Shown one piece after another: positions 1 to 6,389 of a stretch of 11,501 bases of DNA. The first letter of the stretch is position 1. Every line of letters begins with the position of its first letter. The notes beneath the pieces were generated by a model. That model was not told the origin of the DNA. It ran no database searches and worked only from the letters and a program-made list of their open reading frames with translations. Source of the stretch: an uncultured Collinsella sp. (GTDB lineage: Bacteria > Actinomycetota > Coriobacteriia > Coriobacteriales > Coriobacteriaceae); contig USEK01000031.1 of assembly GCA_900553705.1 (NCBI GenBank), positions 1-11,501 on the forward strand, given 5' to 3'. The position numbers and the translations under genes were made by a program.

Positions 1-48
1 TCTACACTCGACTAGTCGTCGGCAGCGTCAGATGTGTATAAGAGACAG
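1..48 (+). other. Illumina Nextera i5 adapter remnant (not genomic)
   Basis: Bases 16-48 match the 33-nt Nextera read-1 transposase adapter, including the 19-bp Tn5 mosaic end (AGATGTGTATAAGAGACAG, 30-48). Bases 1-7 (TCTACAC) are the end of the P5 flow-cell oligo. The 8 bases between (8-15, TCGACTAG) sit where the i5 index belongs and match the index I remember as S513. The genomic sequence starts at base 49. Reading frames that run through here are artefacts. Confidence 0.97.
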
Positions 49-702
49 ACCCTGAACCATCTGCTTAACCGAGACGATAACCCGCTTCCGGCATCGAGTA
101 TCTTCATCAACATCGCGCGCGCCGTCATCTGGATGATCGGCGGCAGCTTTATCCTCGACAACTGCTTTGGCATTAACGCAAACGCCCTCGTTGCCGCTCT
201 TGGCGTCGGCGGCATCGCCATTTCGCTCGGCTTTCAGGACACGCTGTCAAACCTTATCGGCGGCATGCAGGTGACCTTTATGGGCATCATCAAGCCCGGC
301 GACAATATCGAGGTCGGCGGCGTATCCGGCGTGGTCCAAGACATCACTTGGCGCCATACAACGATTGAGGATGCCTGTGGACAGACCATCATTGTGCCCA
401 ACTCCAACATTTCCAAGAACACACTCGTGCATTTGATGCCCTTTGGGCGCGTGGCCGTGCCCGTTGCCGTAAAGGACACGTCCAAGTGGGCTTCCCTTGA
501 CGTGCTGGCAGACGAGCTGACCAGCGCCACCAAGGCCGCCGTGCTTCCCATCTCGGGCTTTGACAAGGAGCCCTACGTACTCTTTAGCGAAATCGGCGAC
601 TTTGGCATCAAAGGAAAGATCATCTTTATCGTCAGCGACGACAGCACTACTTTCACGGCAGCCGACGCCTGCATCCGTGCCATCGCCCCCATCATCGCCT
701 AA
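49..702 (+). CDS. MscS-family mechanosensitive ion channel, 5'-truncated
   Basis: This is the C-terminal 217 residues of a small-conductance mechanosensitive channel, a membrane protein that opens under osmotic downshock. The frame is already open at base 49, and its N-terminal part is lost at the contig end. A membrane segment (about residues 16-35 of the visible part) is followed by the pore-lining TM3-like helix, with repeated Ala/Gly and the typical ALGVGGIAISLGFQDTLSNL stretch. Next come the cytoplasmic beta domain (PGDNIEVGGVSGVV), the conserved IVPNSNISKN strand and an alpha/beta C-terminal domain. An apparent ATG at base 34 lies inside the adapter and is not a real start. The gene ends at TAA 700-702, and a hairpin follows 2 nt later. 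The family call is firm; which MscS subfamily cannot be told without the N-terminus. Confidence 0.92.
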   Translation, partial: TLNHLLNRDDNPLPASSIFINIARAVIWMIGGSFILDNCFGINANALVAALGVGGIAISLGFQDTLSNLIGGMQVTFMGIIKPGDNIEVGGVSGVVQDITWRHTTIEDACGQTIIVPNSNISKNTLVHLMPFGRVAVPVAVKDTSKWASLDVLADELTSATKAAVLPISGFDKEPYVLFSEIGDFGIKGKIIFIVSDDSTTFTAADACIRAIAPIIA

Positions 703-703
703 C

Positions 704-735
704 CCGCCAAAAAGGGACAGGCACCTTTGTGGTGG
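704..735 (+). repeat. GGGACAG-type hairpin repeat, copy 1
   Basis: An imperfect inverted repeat begins 2 nt after the mscS stop. Arms CCGCCAAAAAGG (704-715) and CCTTTGTGGTGG (724-735) pair at 10 of 12 positions around the 8-nt loop GACAGGCA. It resembles the palindrome at 3419-3451 in its A-rich, GGGACA-containing core and in its position just after a stop codon. It may act as a weak terminator or mRNA 3' end, or belong to a dispersed palindromic repeat family. It has no clear T-tract. Confidence 0.6.
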
Positions 736-762
736 TTTTCATTCGTGGTACCATGGTTCATA

Positions 763-780
763 TAGTTGTTTAAACGACTA
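763..780. promoter_or_regulatory. 18-bp palindrome before the BMP gene
   Basis: TAGTTGTTTAAACGACTA is a near-perfect palindrome, with 8 of 9 pairs matching. It lies just upstream of the ribosome-binding site (GGGAG, 782-786) of the gene starting at 794. Position and symmetry suggest a dimeric-regulator operator, but no regulator gene is visible nearby. Chance is possible. Confidence 0.35.
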
Positions 781-793
781 AGGGAGCAACATC

Positions 794-2710
794 ATGGAAG
801 AGGCCTATCGTCAAGCACGCAAGCGCGGCGAGCAGGGACGCCGTCGCGCCATCAGCCAAAGCGAGCACCCGTACCTTACGGACCTCGACAGCCTCGTTGC
901 CCAGCTCCCCTTAGGTCAGCGAGAGAATGTCGGCCTAAGGGATATTCCGCTCGAAATGGTCGTCGGCACAGTCACCAAAGGCCGTCAGTCCGCCTTTTCA
1001 TGCAACTTTATGCCCCTGCTGCCGTTTAACACTGAGTTCGCCCGCAAGTGGTCCAACCTCTACGACATCCAGGTAACCGAGGGCTATCGCGATCCCATCA
1101 TCGTCACCGAGTTCATGCATCGGTTCTATGTCCAGGAAGGCAACAAACGCGTCAGTGTCCTCAAATTCCTGGACGCTCCAACGGTTTCGGCCAGGGTCAC
1201 CCGTCTCTACCCCGGCACATGGGATTCCGTCGAAAGCCGCCTGTACGGTGAATTCTGCGCGTTTTGGCGCGTCTGCCCCCTATACGAAATCGAGTTCTCG
1301 CGTGAGGGAAGCTACGAGACGCTCGCCAAGATGCTCGGTCGGAACCTTATCGAAAAATGGCCGCAGAAAAAGGTCGACTACCTGCGCCACACCTTCCTGC
1401 TCTTTAAGCGCGCCTACCTTCGCGCAGGCGGCGACCACCTGGACATTACGCCCGCCGACGCCATGCTCGTCTACCTCAATGTGTACAACCAGGACCGCCT
1501 GCTGGATACGCCGACGGATATCGTCGTAAACCGCCTGTGCAAGATTTGGCGCGAGCTGGTCATTGCCGGCAAAAACGACGAGGACAAGGTCGATTTTGTC
1601 GAAGCGCCGAGCGTCGATGAGGAGGAGTCGCCCGCCAAGTCCACCTCCGGCGTGCTCAACTTCTTTATGGGCAAGACTGTCTATTCGGCGGCCAACCCCC
1701 TGCGTATCGCCTTTATCCATGAGTTCCCCTGTGCGGCGTCGAGCTGGGACAGTCTGCACGACCAAGGACGTCAGTATCTCGATGAGCACTTTGACGGTAT
1801 CGTGCGCACCGAGGCGTTCGAAGACTGTCACGATCCGGACGTGTTCTACGCCGCCGTGGAAACGGCTGTCAAACATGGAGACAACGTCATCTTCTCGACC
1901 TCGCACCGCCTGATGGAATACACGCTCAGAGCTGCCGTTGAGTATCCCCAGGTTCGGTTCCTTAACTGCTCTATCGGCCTTCCCCACCAAAGCGTCCGTT
2001 CGTACTTTGGCAAGATGTACGAGGCCAAGTTCCTCCTGGGCGCCCTTGCCGCCAGCATGGCGGACAACCATCGCATCGGCTACCACGCGTCGGTCTTCGC
2101 ATCCGGCGCGCTCAGCGAGATCAATGCCTTTGCCATCGGTGCCTCGCTGCTCGACCCCCGCGCGCAAATTATCCTCACCTGGGGCGATGTGCCCGCCGGC
2201 GGTCTCGCCGAGGCCATGTGCCGCGAAGGCGTGAGCGTCATGACCGGCGCTGACATGTCAAAGTCGCTCGAAGACCCTACGGCCTACGGACTCCACCGCC
2301 TGGTCGATGGCAAGGTTACCGGCATCGCCATGCCGGTATGGAACTGGGGCCGTTACTACGAGCTCATCGTTCGCAGCCTTTTGCACGGCACGTGGGACGA
2401 GACCAGCGATGACAACCAAGTGCGCGCCGTCAACTACTGGTACGGCATGAGCTCCGGCGTTATCGACATCCGTTACGCTCCGGGCCTACCCTACCAGACG
2501 CGCAAACTCGTGCAGTTGCTCCGCAACGGCATTGTCGAGGGATCCATCAACCCCTTTGGCGGCGAGCTCCACAGTCAGAACGGCGTGGTACAGATCGAAG
2601 GCTTCCCTCCGCTGCCGAGCACGCAGATTGTCGAGATGAATTGGCTGGCGGATAACGTGGTAGGCACCATTCCGCAGCTCGACGATGAGCCGAAAGTCCC
2701 TGCCCTATGA
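794..2710 (+). CDS. ParB-like/BMP-domain fusion protein, cytoplasmic
   Basis: A 638-residue protein with no signal peptide or lipobox; its first 20 residues are charged and rich in Arg. Residues about 50-126 look like a ParB/Srx-type fold, with EGYRDPIIVTEF followed by the EGNKR motif (115-119) and SVLKFL. Residues about 140-280 are a helical linker. From about residue 300 (NPLRIAFIHEF) to about 560 there is a Bmp/Med-type periplasmic-binding-protein fold, with segments such as FLNCSIG, GKMYEAKFLLGALAA and HRIGYHASV. True BMP proteins are exported nucleoside-binding lipoproteins of ABC importers. This one lacks export signals and has no permease or ATPase neighbours, so I infer an intracellular ligand sensor. 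The ATG at 794 has GGGAG 7 nt upstream. Its stop overlaps the next start (ATGA, 2707-2710), implying coupled translation. The ligand is unknown. Confidence 0.8.
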   Translation: MEEAYRQARKRGEQGRRRAISQSEHPYLTDLDSLVAQLPLGQRENVGLRDIPLEMVVGTVTKGRQSAFSCNFMPLLPFNTEFARKWSNLYDIQVTEGYRDPIIVTEFMHRFYVQEGNKRVSVLKFLDAPTVSARVTRLYPGTWDSVESRLYGEFCAFWRVCPLYEIEFSREGSYETLAKMLGRNLIEKWPQKKVDYLRHTFLLFKRAYLRAGGDHLDITPADAMLVYLNVYNQDRLLDTPTDIVVNRLCKIWRELVIAGKNDEDKVDFVEAPSVDEEESPAKSTSGVLNFFMGKTVYSAANPLRIAFIHEFPCAASSWDSLHDQGRQYLDEHFDGIVRTEAFEDCHDPDVFYAAVETAVKHGDNVIFSTSHRLMEYTLRAAVEYPQVRFLNCSIGLPHQSVRSYFGKMYEAKFLLGALAASMADNHRIGYHASVFASGALSEINAFAIGASLLDPRAQIILTWGDVPAGGLAEAMCREGVSVMTGADMSKSLEDPTAYGLHRLVDGKVTGIAMPVWNWGRYYELIVRSLLHGTWDETSDDNQVRAVNYWYGMSSGVIDIRYAPGLPYQTRKLVQLLRNGIVEGSINPFGGELHSQNGVVQIEGFPPLPSTQIVEMNWLADNVVGTIPQLDDEPKVPAL

Positions 2711-3417
2711 AAATCCTTGCCATAGCCGATACCGAAGAACGATGCCTTTGGGAGTGCTTTCGCAAGGAACGCTTTGAGGGCGTCGACCTGATTTTGTCCG
2801 CCGGCGATCTGGACCCGGACTATCTTGAGTTTTTGGTTACGGTCATCAACAAACCGCTCATCTACGTGCGCGGCAATCACGATGACCGCTACGCACGTCA
2901 TGCACCGGGTGGATGTATCTGCGTAGAGGACAGCGTGTACACGTACCGAGGGATTCGCATTGCGGGCCTTGGCGGGTCCATGCGTTATCGCGACGGCGCC
3001 AACATGTACACCGAACGCGAGATGTCCAAGCGCATGCGTAAGCTGTCGCGTAAGGTTAGGATGGTCGGCGGGTGCGACATTCTGCTTACCCATGCACCCG
3101 CCGCCGGTATGGGTGATCTGGACGATCTGCCGCATCGAGGATTCGAGTGTTTTAACACAGCACTCGAATCCTGGAATCCCGACTACATGGTGCACGGGCA
3201 TGTGCACCAAAGCTACGGTTGCGATTTTCAGCGCGAGCGTCAGCATGTGTGTGGAACGACGATCATCAACGCCTGCGGCTATACGCAGTTTGAGCTCGAC
3301 CAGACGCACTACCCCATCCGCGGCTGGCAAGCAGCTTGGCTCAACTCACAAACCATGCGCCGCGAGCTCAAACGCCACGAAGCCATCGAGTCTTCAACAG
3401 CCAGAACACCCTGGTAA
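2707..3417 (+). CDS. Metallophosphoesterase family protein
   Basis: A 236-residue calcineurin-like phosphoesterase. Motifs in order are ADTE (7-10), AGD (32-34), GNHDD (56-60), THAP (128-131) and HGHVH (163-167). These are the standard dinuclear-metal ligands except that the first motif, usually DxH, is D8-T9-E10, so Glu replaces the His ligand. My recollection is that this variant recurs in a Gram-positive subfamily, so the enzyme may well be active. GLGGSMRY (87-94) is also typical of that subfamily. No signal peptide or membrane segment is seen. The start codon overlaps the stop of the upstream ParB/BMP gene by 4 nt, so the two products are made together and probably act in one process. 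The substrate cannot be inferred; small phosphodiesters or nucleotides are typical of the superfamily. A palindrome follows 2 nt after the stop. Confidence 0.88.
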   Translation: MKILAIADTEERCLWECFRKERFEGVDLILSAGDLDPDYLEFLVTVINKPLIYVRGNHDDRYARHAPGGCICVEDSVYTYRGIRIAGLGGSMRYRDGANMYTEREMSKRMRKLSRKVRMVGGCDILLTHAPAAGMGDLDDLPHRGFECFNTALESWNPDYMVHGHVHQSYGCDFQRERQHVCGTTIINACGYTQFELDQTHYPIRGWQAAWLNSQTMRRELKRHEAIESSTARTPW

Positions 3418-3418
3418 C

Positions 3419-3451
3419 CACCATAAAGGGGACACTGTCCCCTTTATGGTG
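3419..3451. repeat. 33-bp GGGACA palindrome, copy 2
   Basis: A perfect palindrome: 16-nt arms CACCATAAAGGGGACA (3419-3434) and TGTCCCCTTTATGGTG (3436-3451) around one base. It begins 2 nt after the phosphoesterase stop. A short T run (3453-3456) follows, so it could end plus-strand transcription. Its likeness to 704-735 points to a dispersed palindromic repeat (REP/REPIN-like) that settles just after stop codons. Confidence 0.8.
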
Positions 3452-3469
3452 CTTTTGACGCGATAGCAA

Positions 3470-3504
3470 GAAACCCGGTCCTGCACAAGGCAGAACCGGG
3501 TTTC
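3470..3504 (-). terminator. Intrinsic terminator of the rplK-rplA unit
   Basis: 15-nt arms (3470-3484 and 3490-3504) around a 5-nt loop, with a GAAACCCGG/CCGGGTTTC core. The one imperfect pair is a G-U wobble in minus-strand RNA but a C-A mismatch in plus-strand RNA, so the structure fits rplA transcription better. Short T-rich tails on both sides would allow some bidirectional use with the convergent phosphoesterase gene. Confidence 0.8.
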
Positions 3505-3542
3505 TTTAGCAATGCTTGCTGTACTCAGGCAGTAACTAGCAG

Positions 3543-4250
3543 TTACTCAGCCAGGAAGTCACGCTGGACAGCGGGATCGACCTTGACGCCAGGGCCCATG
3601 GTGGAAGACACGGAGATGGACTTGACGTACTTGCCCTTAGCAGAAGAGGGCTTGACGCGCAGAATCTCGGTGTACAGGGCAGCGTAGTTCTCGACGAGCT
3701 GCTGCTCAGAGAAGGACTTCTTGCCCAGGGGCACGTGGCAGATGCCGTAGCGGTCGGCGCGGTACTCAACGCGGCCAGCCTTGAGCTCGGAGACCATCTT
3801 GGCGACGTCCATGGTCACGGTGCCGAGCTTGGGGTTCGGCATGAGGCCACGGGGACCAAGGATCTTACCGATGCGGCCAACCTTGGCCATCATGTTCGGC
3901 GTAGCGATAGCGGCGTCGAAGTTGATCTCGCCCTTCTGAATCTGGGCGACGAGCTCGTCGGAACCGATGATGTCGGCGCCGGCAGCCTCAGCCTCACGGG
4001 CCTTCTCGCCCTCGGCGAAGACGGCAACACGAACGGTCTTGCCGGTGCCGTGGGGCAGGGAGATGGAACCACGGATGTTCTGGTCAGCCTTACGAGTATC
4101 GATGCCCAGACGGAAGTGGGCCTCGACGGTCTCGTCGAACTTGGCGGTGTCGAGCTCCTTGATGAGCTTGGCAGCCTGAAGGGGGGTGTAGAGCGTGGCG
4201 CGGTCGATCTTCTCGGCAGCGGCGTTATAGCTCTTACCATGCTTAGCCAT
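3543..4250 (-). CDS. rplA: 50S ribosomal protein L1
   Basis: Full-length L1 (235 residues; the usual bacterial length is about 230). It binds 23S rRNA at the L1 stalk, helps release deacylated tRNA from the E site, and in many bacteria represses its own operon by binding mRNA. Typical segments are present: TVEAHFRLGIDTRKADQNIRG, SLPHGTGKTVRVAVF, GPRGLMPNPKLGTV and the C-terminal STMGPGVKVD. A frame also opens at 4256 (Met-His-Met), but AGGAGG lies 8 nt before the ATG at 4250 and only about 2 nt before the one at 4256, so I chose 4250, giving MAKHGKSY. It is the last gene of the rpmG-secE-nusG-rplK-rplA series. A terminator follows about 40 nt past the stop, so rplJ-rplL are not downstream in this operon. 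Confidence 0.97.
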   Translation of the reverse strand: MAKHGKSYNAAAEKIDRATLYTPLQAAKLIKELDTAKFDETVEAHFRLGIDTRKADQNIRGSISLPHGTGKTVRVAVFAEGEKAREAEAAGADIIGSDELVAQIQKGEINFDAAIATPNMMAKVGRIGKILGPRGLMPNPKLGTVTMDVAKMVSELKAGRVEYRADRYGICHVPLGKKSFSEQQLVENYAALYTEILRVKPSSAKGKYVKSISVSSTMGPGVKVDPAVQRDFLAE

Positions 4251-4274
4251 GTGCATTACCTCCTGTGGTTAAAC

Positions 4275-4349
4275 GGGCGTGAGCCCTCCCACATCGTATC
4301 GTGTGCCCTATTGCACACATTTAACGGGCGCCCCGATCGGAGCACCCGT
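4275..4349 (-). promoter_or_regulatory. Structured rplK-rplA intercistronic region
   Basis: The 117-nt gap between rplK and rplA holds three consecutive hairpins in mRNA sense. One spans 4349-4324 (about 11 pairs, GAUC loop), one 4318-4301 (6 pairs, GUGUGC/GCACAC) and one 4286-4275 (GGGC, 4-nt loop, GCCC). TGGGAGG (4291-4285) sits between the last two and resembles the UGGGAGG segment of the L1-binding helix of E. coli 23S rRNA as I remember it. This could be an L1 feedback site or a processing/attenuation element; the role is inferred. Confidence 0.4.
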
Positions 4350-4367
4350 CGTTACCATAAGAAATCG

Positions 4368-4796
4368 CTACTCAGCGATGGTGACGCCCATGGAACGGGC
4401 GGTACCGGCGATGATCTTCTTGGCGGCGTCAATGTCGTTGGCATTGAGGTCCGGCATCTTGATCTCGGCGATCTTGGTGAGCTGCTCCTGGGAGAGCTGA
4501 CCAACCTTGTCGGCCTGGGGCTTAGCGGAACCAGACTTGAGGTTCAGCTCCTTCTTGATGAGGTGAGCCGCCGGCGGGGTCTTGGTGATGAAGGAGAAGG
4601 ACTTATCCTCGTAGACAGAGATCTCAACGGGGATGATGTCGCCCTTCTTGTCCTGCGTCTCGGCGTTAAAGGCCTGGCAGAACTGCATGATGTTCACGCC
4701 AGCAGCGCCCAGCGCGGGGCCGACGGGAGGAGCGGGGTTAGCTGCACCAGCAGGAATCTGGAGCTTAATGACGTTGGCAACCTTCTTCTCAGCCAT
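4368..4796 (-). CDS. rplK: 50S ribosomal protein L11
   Basis: L11, 142 residues, matching the family's usual length of about 141. It binds the GTPase-associated centre of 23S rRNA and is needed for factor binding and for the RelA-type stringent response. The N-terminal domain carries PAPPVGPALG (21-30), with the proline pair at 23-24 next to which thiopeptide resistance changes usually fall. The C-terminal rRNA-binding domain ends in IIAGTARSMGVTI. The frame also opens at 4802, but AAGGA abuts that ATG and sits 6 nt before the ATG at 4796, so I chose 4796 (MAEKK). It lies 120 nt downstream of nusG and 117 nt upstream of rplA on the same strand. I see no convincing terminator in either gap. 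Confidence 0.97.
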   Translation of the reverse strand: MAEKKVANVIKLQIPAGAANPAPPVGPALGAAGVNIMQFCQAFNAETQDKKGDIIPVEISVYEDKSFSFITKTPPAAHLIKKELNLKSGSAKPQADKVGQLSQEQLTKIAEIKMPDLNANDIDAAKKIIAGTARSMGVTIAE

Positions 4797-4916
4797 GGTC
4801 ATTCCTTTCGAATCACGAGTGTGAAGTACTTGCTATATCGTAAGCACGCACGTGTTAGAAGCACTCCTGAGATGAGCAGTCACAGAAGAAGCACGCTCGC
4901 GCGAACGGACGAAAAC

Positions 4917-5453
4917 TTAAGCGATGACAGCGACCTGGTTAAAGTCGAGCTCGACCGGCGTCTCGCGGCCAAAGATCATCAGCGTGACCTTGAGCTTGCC
5001 AGCCTCGGTGTTAACCTCGGAGACCTTGCCATCAAAGTCGGTAAGCGGGCCATCGGTGACGCGGACGGACGTACCGACCTCAATATCAACCGAGGTGCGC
5101 TTGGGCGAATCGCCCTTACCGGGACGACGAGTCATCTTGTTGTACTCGTCGCGGGAAAGCGGAGCGGGCTTGCCGTTGCCGCCTAGGAAACCGGTGACGC
5201 CAGGCGTGTTACGAACACACGTCCAAGCATCGTCATCCATCTCCATGCGGACCAGGACATAACCCGGGAAAATCTTGGAATCCTTGGTCTCACGCTTGCC
5301 ACCCTCTTTAATCTCGGTGACGCGCTCCATAGGAATCTCGATATCAAAGATACGGTCCTGCATGCCCATAGTCTCGATGCGATGCTCGAGATCGGACTTA
5401 ACGCGGTTCTCGTATCCAGAGTAAGTGTGAACGACGTACCAACGCTTAGACAT
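4917..5453 (-). CDS. nusG: Transcription termination/antitermination factor NusG
   Basis: 178 residues, the typical NusG size. It binds the RNA polymerase clamp through its NGN domain (about 1-115; KRWYVVHTYSGYENRVK start and KIFPGYVLVRMEMDD) and the ribosome or Rho through its KOW domain (about 125-178; VGTSVRVTDGPLTDFDGKV). The linker RRPGKGDSPKR is basic. GAGGGG lies 7 nt upstream of the ATG, inside the 3' end of secE, and only 3 nt separate the two genes, so they are translated in tandem. The secE-nusG-rplK-rplA order is the common bacterial arrangement. Confidence 0.97.
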   Translation of the reverse strand: MSKRWYVVHTYSGYENRVKSDLEHRIETMGMQDRIFDIEIPMERVTEIKEGGKRETKDSKIFPGYVLVRMEMDDDAWTCVRNTPGVTGFLGGNGKPAPLSRDEYNKMTRRPGKGDSPKRTSVDIEVGTSVRVTDGPLTDFDGKVSEVNTEAGKLKVTLMIFGRETPVELDFNQVAVIA

Positions 5454-5456
5454 GGT

Positions 5457-5795
5457 TTAGCCCCTCAATCCAGAGAACAGAGCAAGAGCCTCGCCAAAGC
5501 CAGCATCGAGCAGAGCGATGACGACGCCGACGACGATCAGAGAAGCGCAAACGACAACCGAGTAGTTCACGAGCTCCTTCTTATCGGGCCACGTGACACG
5601 CTTCATCTCGGACTTGACCGAAGCGAAATACTTCTTGGTGCGGGCGAAGAAACCAGGCTTCTCGTTCTTCTTGGACTTCGCAGCCTTCTCGTTCTTCTTG
5701 GCAACGGCCTTCTTGGCCTCAACCTTGGAGTTGGCGGCAGCTTTGTTGGCAGGTGCCGGCTGCTGAGCCTTCTTCTTGTTCTTCTTGTTGGCCAT
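5457..5795 (-). CDS. secE: Preprotein translocase subunit SecE
   Basis: 112 residues. SecE clamps the two halves of SecY in the inner-membrane SecYEG translocon. The C-terminal half is diagnostic: amphipathic KSEMKRVTWPDKKEL (61-75), then one membrane segment (about 76-97, YSVVVCASLIVVGVVIALL). The first 48 residues are a low-complexity Lys/Ala/Asn extension absent from minimal single-span SecE proteins of about 60 residues; such extensions are common in actinobacteria. GGAGGT lies about 7 nt upstream of the ATG. It sits between tRNA-Trp and nusG. Confidence 0.95.
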   Translation of the reverse strand: MANKKNKKKAQQPAPANKAAANSKVEAKKAVAKKNEKAAKSKKNEKPGFFARTKKYFASVKSEMKRVTWPDKKELVNYSVVVCASLIVVGVVIALLDAGFGEALALFSGLRG

Positions 5796-5834
5796 TTGGG
5801 TTACCTCCGCGCAATGCGCTTATACATGAGTAAA

Positions 5835-5862
5835 CCGTAAGCCCCCAAGTGGGAGCTTACGG
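5835..5862 (-). terminator. Hairpin between tRNA-Trp and secE
   Basis: 13-nt arms (5835-5847 and 5850-5862, CCGTAAGC core) pair in minus-strand RNA with one G-U wobble. The tail is only UUUACU, so termination would be partial at best. It may separate tRNA-Trp processing from the secE mRNA, or attenuate read-through into secE. Confidence 0.5.
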
Positions 5863-5871
5863 AATAATGAC

Positions 5872-5947
5872 TGGCACGCCAGGAAGGACTCGAACCCTCA
5901 ACACTCGGTTTTGGAGACCGATGCTCTACCAATTGAACTACTGGCGT
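5872..5947 (-). tRNA. tRNA-Trp (CCA)
   Basis: A 76-nt cloverleaf with all arms paired. Acceptor ACGCCAG pairs with CTGGCGT, the anticodon loop CTCCAAA gives anticodon CCA, the T loop is TTCGAGT, the discriminator is G, and the 3' CCA is encoded. It lies 13 nt after rpmG and before secE. Confidence 0.97.
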
Positions 5948-5960
5948 ATGTGACTAGAGA

Positions 5961-6110
5961 CTAGCGAGTCTCTTTGTGCAGCGTGTGGTGACGGCACCAG
6001 GGGCAATACTTCTTGATCTCCATACGATCAGGCATGGTCGACTTGTTCTTGGTGGTCGTATAGTTGCGGCGCTTGCACTCAGTGCACGCAAGAGTAACTA
6101 GAGTACGCAT
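5961..6110 (-). CDS. rpmG: 50S ribosomal protein L33, zinc-binding form
   Basis: A 49-residue L33 that starts MRTLVTLACTECKRRNYTTT and ends HTLHKETR. Two CxxC pairs (C9/C12 and C36/C39, the latter in YCPWC) make it the zinc-ribbon (C+) paralogue. Bacteria with both forms often swap it for a Cys-free copy under zinc limitation. It is the first gene after the promoter at 6156-6185 and is followed closely by tRNA-Trp and secE, the usual actinobacterial setting. The Shine-Dalgarno sequence is weak (AGGA only 3 nt from the ATG, or AAAGG 12 nt away). The predicted leader is about 40 nt and contains the small palindrome CCCGTACGGG (6135-6144). Confidence 0.96.
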   Translation of the reverse strand: MRTLVTLACTECKRRNYTTTKNKSTMPDRMEIKKYCPWCRHHTLHKETR

Positions 6111-6155
6111 GTATCCTGAACCTTTCATTTCCGCCCCGTACGGGCACGAGTTGTT

Positions 6156-6185
6156 ACTTTATCAGCTCCACGTAAGTGCTGTCAA
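6156..6185 (-). promoter_or_regulatory. Promoter of rpmG-tRNA-Trp-secE-nusG
   Basis: On the minus strand a perfect -35 TTGACA (6185-6180) is followed, after 18 nt, by TAAAGT (6161-6156); with 16 nt of spacing the -10 would be GATAAA. The predicted start is about 40 nt before rpmG. The 18 nt from 6195 to 6178 match the tRNA-Tyr promoter at 17 of 18 positions. Confidence 0.75.
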
Positions 6186-6330
6186 TGAAAACCTCGAGTC
6201 AATTGGTTCTCGGTGGATCCATTCATATTTGGAACACATCAATGAAGCCATCGAGAGCTAATCGACGGTGCATCCAGGACCATTATCGATCCTCTCGACA
6301 CCAGCAACGGCTCAATATCCATTGCAGAAA

Positions 6331-6362
6331 AGAACCCGGCACCCATATAAGTGCCGGGTTCT
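6331..6362 (-). terminator. Intrinsic terminator of tuf
   Basis: Perfect 12-bp arms AGAACCCGGCAC (6331-6342) and GTGCCGGGTTCT (6351-6362) around an 8-nt loop, followed on the minus strand by a short U-rich tail (UUUCU). It lies 28 nt past the tuf stop. The next 215 nt up to rpmG (6111-6326) hold only the rpmG promoter. Confidence 0.88.
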
Positions 6363-6389
6363 CTAAGTCAGCTATATCAAAGAGCTAAT

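Noticed and set aside
34..702. MscS frame starting at ATG 34
   Set aside because: The first five codons are Nextera adapter; the gene is simply truncated at base 49.
2575..3330. 251-codon minus-strand frame opposite the phosphoesterase
   Set aside because: Antisense shadow; the plus-strand frame carries all phosphoesterase motifs.
3735..5186. 483-codon plus-strand open frame
   Set aside because: It is antisense to rplA, rplK and nusG, crosses their gaps, has Leu/Gly/Asp-biased composition typical of shadows of GC-rich, codon-biased genes, and matches no family.
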